From Marsupella aquatica (taxonomy: Eukaryota; Marchantiophyta): DNA of 64,000 bases. Positions 36,439 to 47,816 of this stretch are shown one piece after another. The stretch spans positions 26,350,001-26,414,000 of the forward strand of contig OZ316894.1 in the NCBI GenBank assembly GCA_973895155.1, given 5' to 3'. The position numbers and the translations under genes were made by a program. How positions within the stretch are numbered: the first letter of the stretch is position 1; each line of letters opens with the position of its first letter. The notes under the pieces were generated by a model, which searched no databases, was not told the DNA's origin, and saw only the letters and a list, made by a program, of their open reading frames with translations.

Positions 36439-37059
36439 GTCACCTATGGAGGGAATGCTTTTGTTAATGGACTCCTAGATTGGAGACCTGTACAATTCAT
36501 TCATTCTCTGATGAGTGGAACTAGGGAAATGAGGATCCTTCTACAGTGCTTGATCTGAATTCAATAACTACCTTGGATGCAATAGAACAGTAAGATAAAC
36601 TAAGAAGCAAAAAGCAAGACCAGAATTTCCAAAGACTGACCTGTGCACAGAGGAGTCCTCCTTGCACCGATCTTTGTGTAAACATGACAACGTCAGCTGA
36701 GCTTGAATCACAAAATTATAAGTCAATGCATCTTTCAAATTGGTAACATGAGGCTTAGATCGTCTGGGCACACGATCACAAAAAAAGCTAATTGCTGGCA
36801 AATGGAGCACAGGCATGGAATTTTACCAATATCTTGAGATGGGGCATCAAAAGCTCAAGGAGTAGCAAGTGTGTCGTGCATTGGATGACAATATGGCACC
36901 CTACTGCTATGGTAGTATGACTCAACAGCTCAAGGTAGTTATTATTAAGTAGTTATGCAACTTATTTTTCACTGGTAAACACTAACATATTTGTTTTTGG
37001 TGAAATGAATTATGTGTTTCAATCAAAATTTTGGAATGAATAACTAAAAAGGTTATAAG
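36439..37059. other. spacer of the transposon nest
   Basis: No gene is supported. An 82-codon minus-strand frame (36568-36816) has no recognisable domain. Confidence 0.35.
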
Positions 37060-37265
37060 TGAAACTTTTAGTTATTTCATTCTTTGTATTTTTAATTTTC
37101 TTACTTCCTCTTTTGACGGCATGGCATCCCAGTTTTTACGCAAAAACTGTCGCAAACATGATGGAGGGCAGTTATTGGACTCACAAATACGAATATTCTT
37201 GTTTGCTGCGGGTGCTGCTGACATGGTGCGCTCATGTGCCAGGGAGTTTGCAAGGAACCCCTCAT

Positions 37266-38555
37266 GGGGGTCCATAAATGATCAATCTCCTTACTACTTG
37301 ATGAAATCTGTCAATGTTAGATTCATTGGAAAGCTTGAGAGTTTTAGAAACTCTTGACCTCGCTAGTACTGCTTTGATAAAATCTTTCAATCTCACATTC
37401 ATTGGAAAGCTAGAGAAAATTAGAAACTCATAATCTCCTTAGTATTTGACAAAATCTATCAATGTTAGGTTGATTGGAAAGCTAAAGAAATTGAAAAACT
37501 CATCATCTCCTTAGTACTTGACAAACTCTTTTAATGTTATATTCATTGGAAAGCTAGAGAAATTTGTAAACTCATGATCCCTCTAGTACGGGACAAATAT
37601 TCCCAATGTCACACATTAGAAAGCTAGAGAGATTGAAAAACTCATGATCTCGTTAGTATTTGAGAATATCTAACATGAAATTTGTCAATGTCCGACTCAA
37701 TGTTAGAAAGCTAGAAGAATTCATCTCCTTAGAACTTGACAAAATTTATTAATGTCACACTCATTGGAAAGGCAGAGAAATTTAAAAACTTATTTGGAAC
37801 TTGACCATTTGTTCATTGGAAACCTAGAAAATTTGGTATTTAACTCATGATTTCCTTGCTATTTGACAAATTGTACCAATGTGATGCTCATTCAAAACCA
37901 ACAGAAATTAAGAAGATTATTATCTTGTTTCTCACTCATCTCTCAATGAACCTTTTGTGCTAAACACTTAGAGGCATTTTAGAAAATCATAACATTGAGA
38001 ATGAATCTAACATTGGCAGATTTTTTCATTACAAATGAGATCATAGGCCCTCAACCCATTTGGTTCCTATAAGTTTGAGAATGGCTGAAGGCTATTTGGA
38101 CTCAAACTTCCAAGTTACCTACAATAAAATGTTGAGAGGAATGAAAAAAAGAATTTGGAAATGACCATCCCATATTGGAATGTTTGGGTTGGGTTCATAA
38201 GTAGACAATGATTGGAGACAAGTAGGAGATAAATCATGACATATAAAGGATCTACGATTGAAATTGATTTAAACAATTAGCTTCAATGATCATGAATACA
38301 AACAATTCAAAATTAGGGAGAAGTAGGGATGAGCACTTATACCGAGATGCAAATTCCTTCTCTTCCAAGTTGCCCCATGATCCCACATGTTTTGTTCACA
38401 TAATAGGTGGTCATGCAGAACTCATGCAACAAGGCATATGACCTCGCACATAACTTAGATACAACACTTAAAAAAATAAAATTTCCAAGGACTTGTCTCT
38501 CATTGAATTTAAGAATCTCTATAGGGAGATGGGGTCCACAAACTAATTACCAAGA
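37266..38555 (-). repeat. long inverted repeat, right arm
   Basis: Reverse complement of the left arm and uninterrupted. Its inner part (37280-37850) carries about ten degenerate ~58-bp units with CATTGGAAAGCTAGAGAAAT and CTCATGATCTCCTTAGTA themes. Confidence 0.85.
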
Positions 38556-39656
38556 TACAAGTTCTGGACAAATCTCAAAATGTCTTTACATTGCCTATGA
38601 TGGGCATTCTCCTCAAGTATGTAGTGGTGTCCTGTTTACAAGGCATTGTGGGATATAATGCTGAAAAAACAGAGATGTTCATGGCTAGTTTTGAGTACAT
38701 ATTATTGCTTGTAATGCTGGGAAAGAGCACCTTAATACTCTTAATGGTCTGAGAGATTTTTGTTTTTACTAAGTGTGGTAAAATTAGAGGAGAATCTTCC
38801 AAAAGAGGTGATCCAAATCTTGGCCAAGCATTCTTCTCCAAGAGCGCACTGAAATATACAAAGATAAAAATCACTCAGGTTATTAAGGGTGACTTTACAA
38901 GATGTTGGGGGCACTTTCAACTTCTTTTGTTATCCAAGATGTGATAAGGGCCATCTATTGGGGAGAAATTGTTCACTTTACAAACAATTGGGGGCCATTT
39001 CCTTCTAAATGCGGTTGATCTTACATGAACTGCGGTCCAACTGTTGCTTATATGGATCACAGCTTTGTCCCAAATTTTAGACCACATCTATGAGAGGTCT
39101 TGTCAGAGCAAGGAGCACCCTAGCCAAAGAACTTTAGGGTGGAGAGTGTCCGCAACTTGTCTCCTAGCAAATTTTTTCTAGCACAATTTGCTACACTATG
39201 TTTTACTAGAAGTTGAGTGCCATAAAATGATTCCAAACTCTATTCCCAACTCTCCTATACAGCATCTCTTACAGTTACTAGGTTGGTCTATTTGGTCTAT
39301 TGTAACGCTATGCGGACCAAACCCAATAAATTAAAACAAAAAAAAGACAAGTGAGAAAAAAGACAACCCCAATGGATTATTGTAAGGTTATTCAGTTGTG
39401 GCCTTATTGGGTTTTTTGGTTGTTGTATACCGGATGCTCTATAGCGCTTTGACTGAATACAAAATTCATCCGTGAGTTCTCCAAGATCTAATGATTGGTA
39501 TCCAACGGTGCCTATTTCAGGAGGTACTGAAAAACCCCATTGGATCTCCTTTTTGACATATCATCCCTACCATATCCACTCATCCATCCAGTAAAAATAT
39601 AAAAAGAAAACTCTTTGTGCTACATGTAATGTATACACAAAGCAAATAGCGTACAC
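38556..39656. other. intergenic with dispersed repeat shared with 12.5-13.1 kb
   Basis: 38620-38890 shares several blocks with 12455-13085, including GCATTGTGGGATATAATGC, GAGAGATTTTTGTTTTTAC and AAAGAGGTGATCCAAATCTTG. The remainder shows no gene or structured repeat. Confidence 0.6.
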
Positions 39657-39892
39657 CAGCATATTTTTTAAGGTTTCTTGTTTTTAGCAGATGTGGCTAA
39701 TGTCACTCTAAGGGATAGATGCTAGGAATATTCGGGATCAGTTTTTAGTGATTATATCCTGACCATCAAATATCCCTAGATTTACGGAAAACCATTGGAT
39801 TCTAGCAAATGGGGTCTAGCCAAAAGAGACTAACACTTTTTGGGGAGGGTGAATTTGGCACAAATTCAAATCCACACCTAAAAAATAAGCTG
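39657..39892 (+). mobile_element. hAT-like MITE with perfect 8-bp TSD
   Basis: 236 bp, starting CAGCATATTTTTTAAGG and ending CCTAAAAAATAAGCTG. It is flanked on both sides by the identical octamer GCGTACAC (39649-39656 and 39893-39900). Eight-bp duplications and CAG-type termini are typical of the hAT superfamily. No transposase is present, so it must have been moved in trans. Confidence 0.88.
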
Positions 39893-39900
39893 GCGTACAC

Positions 39901-40967
39901 CATAGGAGATGCTCGTGGCCCCAGGTGACTATCTTTAGGATGTCAAATAAGTAATACATTAGCTTGAATGGTAAAATACCATCAAACTGGCCATGAGCCA
40001 CATGAGGCATGAGGCGTAGCCAAAGAATAGAAACATTATTTTACGCGGGAACCTGGAAGTCAGAGTATACTAGAGTAGAGTATTCTAGAGTAGAGTAGAG
40101 TAGAGTAGAGTAGAGTAGACACTACTGGCATCTCCCAGCTGGGAGGGGGGAAGGGAGGAGCTCGGCAGGTTCAAACTCAAGAGTACAGTAGTGAGTAGAG
40201 GAGAGTGCAATCTTGTGACTCGATCTTGTGACTCGTGTGTGTGTGTGTGTGTGTGTGTAAGTTTCAGGCCATTAATCTCTAGCTGTTCTGCTTTGCTTTG
40301 CTCTTCGCGGTCCAGTTTAGGGGTTCGCTCCTCCGTCCCGCCGTGTCTGAGTTACTCCTGATTCCTGCCCAGAGCGCCCTCCGGCTATGGTGTAATAATG
40401 CTATGCTAAGCCCTTCACTGCAGTGTGTAGAGTAGTAGATTGGTTTGTTTTGTTGCTGCCTCGACTGGGTTTTGGTCTCATGATCGCCCTTCTCGTGATA
40501 ACGTCGGGACGGCGTGGGAAAGGAGGATCCGTGAGTTGAGAGACGGATGCAGGGAAAAAGGTGGGTGATGAAAGTGCGAGGCGGATGAGGGGATGCTAGT
40601 GAAGTGAAGTGAGGCGAAGGCGGGCTAGGGGAGGATTTAGGGTGCAATGCAAGGCGAGAAGATTGTGCTGCAGCGATGGCGATTTGTAGAAGTTTACTGC
40701 TGCTGTAGAGCGTGATCCGTGATCTTCTTTCGTCCCTGTGGCCGTTGAGGAGGGAGGGACGGGGTTAGAGCAGGTAGAAGAAGGTGATGGAGGAGGAGAG
40801 GAGATCGGCCGCTGGATTTGTGGTTTTAAATAGAGAGAGGACGTTGGTTACGACGGTGCTTTGATGCTGCCCATTGGGGGATGCGCGGGTTGTCGCGAAG
40901 GTGGTAGAAGTACTAATAGTGTCGTCTGCGGTGTCTATAGCAGTGCAATAGCAGGGGTTGGTCATTC
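39901..40967. other. upstream region of the BAH-PHD gene with microsatellites
   Basis: It contains an (AGAGT)n-type pentanucleotide array at about 40068-40119 and a (GT)n run near 40234-40258. It is followed by a GA-rich region (40500-40960) that is plausibly promoter and leader. No additional gene is supported. Confidence 0.5.
40068..40119. repeat. AGAGT pentanucleotide microsatellite
   Basis: Consecutive TAGAG/AGAGT units, interrupted once by a TATTC segment. Confidence 0.9.
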
Positions 40968-43036
40968 ATGGCAAGGAAGCGAGCAAGGCGTTCTATCGAG
41001 TCTTTCCAGGTCGCCAGCACGGGCAAGGTGATCAGTGGTACGTACAAATGCCTGTTCATACCTCATGCATGTACTTTCTGCTTCGTCGCTTTTCTTTACT
41101 GATTGCGTTGGTCTACTTTCCTTTCCCTTTGATTTTATGAGCGTTGGTACATTTTCCTGGCCGTCGTTCTTCCTGCCTTCAAAGACGTCCGCCGCGCTGG
41201 ACGTGCGTTGAGAGTTGGGTAGGACAGAATTTTTTAAAGATCTGTCCCGTCTCGTTTCTTTGTAAATCTTGGAATCATACGAGATTGTCACCCTCTTGCT
41301 CTCGTCAGTCACAAAAACACTTGAAATTGTTCCTCAACTTATGTTGATGCTATTGCAGCCCGATGGGTGTAATCCCGAGCTCCTGCATTGCCATCATTCT
41401 ATCAGAAATGGTCTTCTCTGCTCCTGTTAGTGACTTTCGTATTGACTGTCCCCCACACTTCATCGTTGCGGAAACCTCTTTGCAGCACTTGTGACAACTT
41501 TGTATTGTTCAATCCAAGCAGGGCTTTTAGAAGTACAGGACTTGGTTCATGCATTGACCTACCGATATGGTGTCCGCTCTTGCCATGAACGGTCGCTCTT
41601 ATTTGTTTTGGTTTCAACCCACTACAATGTCTAGCGCTGGACTTCACCACGAACCTTCGAACGTTTTCTTGCTGTTCGTGAAGTTCTTGGGGCTCTAGTT
41701 TTGCTTGAGTGGGTGCCCTGACGTTGTCTAGGTTTTCTCAAAATCTTGCAGCGGGCGAATGTGTCATATTACGTCCTCCTGATCCTACGACGCCACCGTA
41801 TATCGCCAAGGTGGAGCGAATTGAAGTGGACAACACTGAGACGGCTGTGCTCGTGGTTCGATGGTACTACAGGCCTGAGGAGTCCGTCGGTGGGAGAAGG
41901 GAGTTTCACGGATCGAAGGAGTTGTTTCTGTCCGACCATTACGACGAATGCAGCCCGGAGGCTGTGGAATCTAAGTGCATTGTACACACATTCAAAGAAT
42001 ATACCAGGCTTGAAAATGTGGGAGTGGAGGATTTCTTCTGTCGGTTTGAGTACAAGGCTGCTGCTGGGACCTTCTCTCCCGATCGCGTTGCTGTGTAAGT
42101 ACGCATAATTTCAATGTCCACCAGGTTTTTGGATGTAATGACCACGTCGATGAGTTGTGGGTTGTGCGTCGAAGAGATTAAATTCTTGAATGATCTAAGA
42201 GGTTCGCAGTTCATCTTAAGCGACGATCAGAAGAAAGATGTGCCTTGACGAATAATTGCAATCAGGGGATATATAGCTCGACGTAGTACGTGATCATGTC
42301 TTGTCCTCTAACGTTGCCCATTCTGAGGGAGCCAAAGTCCGTAATCCAGGTTTGGTGAGGTCGATTCCCTTGCTTTTGGCTGAGCTCGTTACCAAGTTTC
42401 GTGTCTATTTAAGCCTGCATCTTGCACAGTGATCACGTAGACTCCTTTCGTTCCGGGGTGCGCCTGCCCATGACCACTTGTGTCCCATCAAGGTTGTGCA
42501 TTTGTCCATGTGAGGTCTTCACCTTTTACAGAGCGCAGCAAATTTTCAATGTATCAGTCGTGTTTCATTTGCAGAGGAATTGGCTTGCACCTTACTGTAC
42601 ACAGTTTGACTGGCTTTCGGAGTGGTGTCATTTGTGTTCCTTTGCAGTTTCTCATATATACTAGCAGATTTGCTAAAGTTCCATGTTCTCTCCATTTTTT
42701 CTGTGGGTGCAGGTATTGTGAATGTGAGATGCCGTACAATCCTGACGATTTGATGGTGCAATGTGAACAATGCAAAGACTGGTGAGCGCACTAGCATCCC
42801 ACCTGCTTTAGACATTGATAGTTTGTACCATTGTTGTATTCGTGATACACTCATTACCAAAGATTGGATGGTAGCGTTTGGTACGTGTGAAGTAAGTTGT
42901 GATGGATGATTTGTGCAGGTTTCATCCGCGATGCATCAAAAGAACAGCTGAGGAAATAAAAAGCATGGGTTCTTTTGTCTGTCCCGATTGCACGCAAAAT
43001 GGGGGTTCCAATGGTCATCATAACGAAGGGGCATAA
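40968..43036 (+). CDS. SHL/EBS-like: BAH-PHD histone reader (EBS/SHL type)
   Basis: Exons 40968-41037, 41752-42094, 42713-42781 and 42919-43036; all introns are GT-AG and the sum is 200 codons (199 aa). A BAH domain (about residues 25-138) contains [53 protein letters not shown] and PDRVAV. It is followed directly by a complete C4HC3 PHD finger: C140, C142, C155, C158, H163, C166, C182, C185. This architecture is that of Arabidopsis EBS and SHL, chromatin readers that bind H3K27me3 through BAH and H3K4me3 through PHD and restrain flowering. In this lineage the role is presumably general Polycomb-linked silencing. The protein is short (the Arabidopsis proteins are somewhat longer) because the C-terminal tail after the PHD finger is only about 14 residues. 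EBS and SHL cannot be told apart here. Confidence 0.93.
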
Positions 43037-45705
43037 GTTGTAGAATAACTAGGCTTGCAGTTTTGACTCATATTATAGCGGGTTCCAACCCTTAAACTAT
43101 CAACCACTTGTCATAGCAAGAGAATACTGCTGGCCTCCCAGAAGGCTACTGGTAGGCTGTCGTGCGTAACAAACGAGCTCTTTCAGACTCTTGGACTAGC
43201 ACATGTAGAGTAGATATGATAGTCCTTGGCTGAGGAGATATTTTTCTGTCAAGCTTTACTGGTTGAAAGATGAAAAGATACCAGTCGGCCACACTTATTA
43301 GTTAGATGTCTCCGTTCAGATTCCATTTACCTGCGGTTCACGGGTAGATTGTCTCCCAGTTGCATAGGGTGCATAGACGAAAGACCCAATGTCAATGGTT
43401 TTTGAAAGGCGAAGATGAGTTTCCCTGTACATAATTCTTGGTGCCAAAGATTCGTCGTAGAGATGTGTTCGGATTTGAGGTCGGGACAACTCTCTAACCT
43501 AAGGTCGAAAAGGGGAGAGATTAAGTAGCACAATAGGCTCATCATAATGTGCCTTAGCTCAAATTAAAAGTGCTTCTCTCATGAAATGTACCACCCTTGT
43601 ATATCTTCCTCAAAAGTTTGATCACAGCAGATTTAGTTTAGACTCTTGAGCATCATTTCCAGTCTATGGTACTGAAACTTTCACTTTATCCCGAGTTTCT
43701 TATTTACCGTGATTCCTTGTCCGATAAAGACTTACGAGTAGGCTAAAGGAACGTGCGCAGCAGGAAGAAGTTATTTCTAAGACGGTGAAATTTGTGTAAT
43801 TGCTGGATTATTATATTAAGGCGTCGAGTAATGTGACAAGCCGCTGAGAAGTATCGATGTGCATTCAGCATTAGTCCATGAAGCTGCTGCACTACTTAAA
43901 GAGGAGAAAGCAGAGATTCAACACGAGACCATGGTCCTGCGGCGCGAGGTAGAGAGGAGAAAGCAATGACTCAGCACGAGCCCATGGATCTGTGGCGCGA
44001 GGTAGAGACGAGAAGGCAAAGATTCCGAGGTTCTCTTGGCCAGGAACTTTAGAACGCATGGCTTCGAAATGTACATTGACAGAGTGGATGCTAGATCGAG
44101 AAGTGATGAGATTGCCATCACTTCAGAGTCACCCCGTGATTCTAAGGCAATACATTGCCAAACTTTGCGAGAAACCGCCATTCGTTGTGGTAGGCAAGCA
44201 GGATACCAATTTCACTGTCTTCGTTCAATCCTTCGTCATCACCAATTGTATATGCTTGGGGCCATTGAAATTGGTGGCGTCCCTAGCCACCAGGGAATTT
44301 CTCTAGCAGCAGAGAATTTGAAAATTTGTAACTATTTCCTCCTTCTCCATCCATGTAACAAAGCTAACATCAAGGACAATCTTGTGCACACTTAACTTTG
44401 TTGCTTTGAAACATCCAAACTGAAATTCATTCAAAAAGGCAGAGTACAACAGGGTGGCCCACAAAATTGGGGACAACACCGATGGGGGACCAGAGGTCAA
44501 AGTGCCAAGAGCCAGGGAGGCCGGAGGCTAGACCTCAACAAAGAGGGAGCTAACCACGATGCTCAACTACTGTAGGTGGAGCAACACACTCTTAAAGACC
44601 TGCCAGTGAAACAGCCCGGGGCCACCCGGTGGTTCCGAGACCAAAAGGGACTCATCAATCTAACTGCAGAAGAGACCACTACCTTGCAAAAAACCTACTA
44701 ATCATGGAGTTCTTGGGGGCACTGGAGGGAGCTGCAGAAGACAATCTCGGGCACACTTCAACTCTCCTAGCCATTTTCACTGCACTGACCGCACTCACCA
44801 AATAACCGTAACTTAGCTCTTCCACTCAGCATTGTGGCCATCAGAGAAAGCTCATTCCATGTGCTCATTAGTGGAAACTCATTCCATATGAAAATTACTA
44901 ACAATTGAACTTGATAAAATATGTGAGTTGTGTTTGAGTTTTGAATTCCAAGATGTTCTTATGAGTACTACTATGGTGAACCTCTACCTACATCAATACC
45001 ACTTATTATAAGAGATCCATATTTCTATACGTGTATCCTATCTACGATCTGGAAATTTAGTTTTTGTATATACCTGGTATTTGGAAAAAAACCAGGTCAA
45101 TACCATACCTTGCCTGTCAAAATCGTCCGTTCTCCCTTTACCCAGGTGATATAGAGACAACCTTGTACCACTCCCATGCCTTCCATCATTGTACTTCACT
45201 TCTTTTTGCTGAAGGGAGTGTGGGCCTTCCCTTATTCCTGTAGTTCCTTTTTCAGTCAAAAACTCCTGAACGCTACGTTTCGAGCTGACAATCCTCCAGG
45301 GATGTAACGCAACCTGCCAAAACATAAATGCATTTTATTCCCTGAAAAGCAGACTGATCCAATCTGGATGAAAGAAAAATGATCAGAAATCAATAACTCA
45401 GCTGGAGTTAGCGCATATGATCAATGTCCACCAACAATACCTGCCTACGATGGAGTCCTTCCTGCCCCCAAACTTGAGTTTCCAGAAAATCTATTCGGCG
45501 AGCTCGCCGTACAATGGAACCAGAAGAGCAGAAGTTCAACTTTGAAGGTCTGCCTTGCCGACCTTCAGAGAGACTTTGATTTTAGCCATCAACAGGAGCT
45601 GTCAACATGTTCCGGAATTCGTGGAGGGATGGAACGTCACGCCAGAGTCTCGATCACGCTCTTCGAGAAACAACATATTTCTTGGATGGCATGAATTGGA
45701 TTGAA
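43037..45705. other. convergent intergenic region between BAH-PHD and tRNA methyltransferase genes
   Basis: Both gene ends face this stretch, so each flank should hold a 3' untranslated region. A 53-bp direct repeat (CACGAG, CCATGG, GGCGCGAGGTAGAGA) starts at 43922 and 43975. Two overlapping plus-strand frames at 43992-44395 have protein-like composition but no domain that I recognise. Nothing else stands out. Confidence 0.45.
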
Positions 45706-47319
45706 TCAAATTCGCCTGTACACTGCTCGATAGACTCGTCCTCCGTTAGCCTCAACGTGAGCTTCACGCTCACTGGGTACTCCCAGAGGATTCTCCTCAA
45801 CCCATCCCTCCGAGTCACGATTCAGAAGGGAAACATCATCCCCAGCATCCCCGGCAGCAACCTGAAGGGAGCTCCCAAGATGCTCATCAAACTCCGCTCT
45901 CATGTCTAAGGCAACTTCCTTAACGTCAGACTGGACGAAAATTCCCCCACCAGGCTTAAGGTGATAGATAACGGCATGAACCAGCTCCTTCTGCACAATC
46001 CTCCTCTTCCGATGCTTCCTCTTGAATTGAGGGTCGGGGCAGAGAATGGACACGTACGCCAACGGGCCGGGATAAGTGGCCAGCAAAGATTTGAAAGCCA
46101 TGGTCGCATTGGCGGTGACGAAGTGCACGTTACCGCTCAGATTGAGCTCCTCCGACCACAGCTTCGCTCGGTCCACGAGCCGCTCTCGAATATCCAACCC
46201 TGAAGAAAATGTCAATAATCATGACAGTAAGGTTTGATTTCGGAAGCGAAGGTGTGGGTTGTTTGGTGAAACGAAGATAGCTTCCAAGAAATCTTTGACA
46301 TAACACACAGGAAAACCACTTCGAGTTGCGCTAACCTTGAACGTTCGCCCAGCAAGTAACGTTTAATTCCTGAGATTGGAATGTAGAAGTACTAGATAAA
46401 CTAAAGAAGCTCTGCCCGAAATCATTGGAAACAAGGTGTAGAGGAAAGCAACGACCGACGGAACAGAGGCACACAATTTATAAAGAATTCAGGTTTCTTT
46501 TGCAATAGAGGACGTAGAGGTGTTGCTCAACCAAAGACACTCTCGCCGAAATGATTACCAAAAAAATGCTTAGAAAGATCACTTAGCAAGTCAGATTAAT
46601 TCTGGAATTGAAGATGTAAACTTATTGAGTGTCCAGCAGACTCTTTTGTCAGAATCATGAGCAGAATGTCAAGGACTTACTTTGGATTGCACTAATCTAT
46701 TAAATTCAGTAAGCGTAACATGCTTGACATCGGATGCGATGCGTAAATTGTGTTTCATGCTCCAAAAACTCTTTTGCCGGGATTATTAAAGACACGATGT
46801 AAGAAAATGCGTTGAATTCAACTGACCTAAAAAGTTCTGAGTTCCTCCTCTCCGCTTGGCGAGGACCATGAGGAGCCGGCCCGGCCCACACCCAATGTCC
46901 ACCATGAGCGGCAAAGAGCAATCCGCGAACACAGTCTCCCACTTCACGGGTGCGAGAGGCGCGACCAAACTCGCCTTGAGAGGGTTCACGTGCTGCCGGA
47001 CGCGCACCCCTCCTACCATCTCCTGGATCGCTGGCAGCTCCAGCTCCGCGAACACTTCTCGCAGCAGCTTCGGGCTCTGCTTCTCAGGCTTCTTCCTCAC
47101 CTCCGTCGAAACCGACATTGATGTCGAGTTCACAGCTTCACAACCACATGATGTGGTGGAGATCGAAATTGATTTCTGCCACCGGGGAGAAATGACGAAC
47201 GAAGATGTTAGTGACGACAAAGGCGATAAATTCATGAGCTCTGAGCTGCAGATGAGATTTCGGGCCCGAGCCCACATCAATGCTTCGCTTCCTGCTGCTC
47301 GAAAGACGAGCGACGCCAT
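45706..47319 (-). CDS. trmB-like: tRNA (guanine-N7-)-methyltransferase, TrmB type, probably organellar
   Basis: Transfers a methyl group from S-adenosylmethionine to N7 of guanine 46 in the tRNA variable loop. Exons on the minus strand are 47319-46827 and 46199-45706, joined in phase (329 codons, 328 aa). The chosen ATG at 47319 starts MASLVFRAAG, a Ser/Ala/Arg-rich leader that suggests a transit peptide. The frame is open further upstream, including an ATG at 47517, but that ATG lies close to a transposon and the added residues do not look conserved. The SAM motif I is VDIGCGPGRLL (D141). The splice joins NFLG with LDIRERLVDRA, as in the family. The substrate/catalytic motif is CPDPQFKRKHRKRR (from C218), close to the usual PDPW.KKRH.KRR. 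The leader and sequence resemble plastid-predicted plant TrmB proteins (At5g17660 type) rather than the cytosolic METTL1/Trm8 form. The compartment is inferred. Confidence 0.9.
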
Positions 47320-47527
47320 GATTCCAGATCGGGGCAATGCGAGGGAGATGAGCGATGCCACGGAAGCAGCAACGCCGATGGCATTGGAATAATAGACGTT
47401 GCTGTTCAGCCAAACAGTGCAGTACTGAGATTTTTTAGTGAAATAGTTGGAGGGAGAGTCAGAAACGAGGAAAATGATGTTTCCATGGACCGATCCCGTG
47501 AAACATGCAACCACCATGGACGGTGAC

Positions 47528-47808
47528 CAGCATATTTTTTAAAGTATTTTACTTTTTTGCCAGAGTGGCGAATGGACAGAGTGTGTGAAGGGAAAAGATG
47601 CTCAAAAGATTTTTTATTCAATTGTTTTACTCACCTTCAGATCTCCCTAGATTTAAGGCTGATGGTTAGATTCTGGCTAATGGGGCCTGAAATTAGATGG
47701 AACACTGTCTAATGAGACAGAAAAATAGTGGCCAATATTTGCCAAAAGTGGGGAAAGATTGTTTGGGAGGTGAAATTTGGCTCATTTTTGCCACTTAAAA
47801 AAACACTG
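47528..47808 (+). mobile_element. hAT-like MITE with perfect 8-bp TSD, upstream of the TrmB-type gene
   Basis: 281 bp, starting CAGCATATTTTTTAAAG and ending CTTAAAAAAACACTG. The flanking octamer is ACGGTGAC on both sides (47520-47527 and 47809-47816). It shares its core with the copies at 11851 and 39657 (TCTAGGGAGATCTGAAGG and the GAGCATCTTTTCCCTTCACAC block, reversed). It starts 209 bp upstream of the ATG, so it probably lies in the promoter or leader. Confidence 0.9.
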
Positions 47809-47816
47809 ACGGTGAC

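Larger units (their letters stand above)
22748..38560. mobile_element. nested transposon block built on a long inverted repeat
   Basis: The left arm (22748-23065 plus 29749-30665, interrupted by the copia element) is the reverse complement of the right arm (37266-38555). The match is clear throughout, for example TTGGAAGAGAAGGAATTTGCA, CTTATGAACCCAACCCAAACA and AACCAAATGGGTTGAGGGCC. Each arm is about 1.2-1.3 kb. The outer boundaries are marked by GGGGACCCCATCTCCC on the left and GGGAGATGGGGTCCAC on the right. The inner third of each arm is a series of degenerate repeats of about 58 bp. The loop (30665-37266) holds smaller inverted-repeat elements and a sulfite-oxidase-like fragment. No transposase was recognised, so the outer element appears non-autonomous. 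Confidence 0.8.

Noticed and set aside
22748-38560. Autonomous DNA transposon encoded in the nest
   Set aside because: No transposase motif was found outside the copia element on either strand.
46856-47392. 178-codon plus-strand frame
   Set aside because: It is antisense to the conserved first exon of the TrmB-type gene and has no domain of its own.
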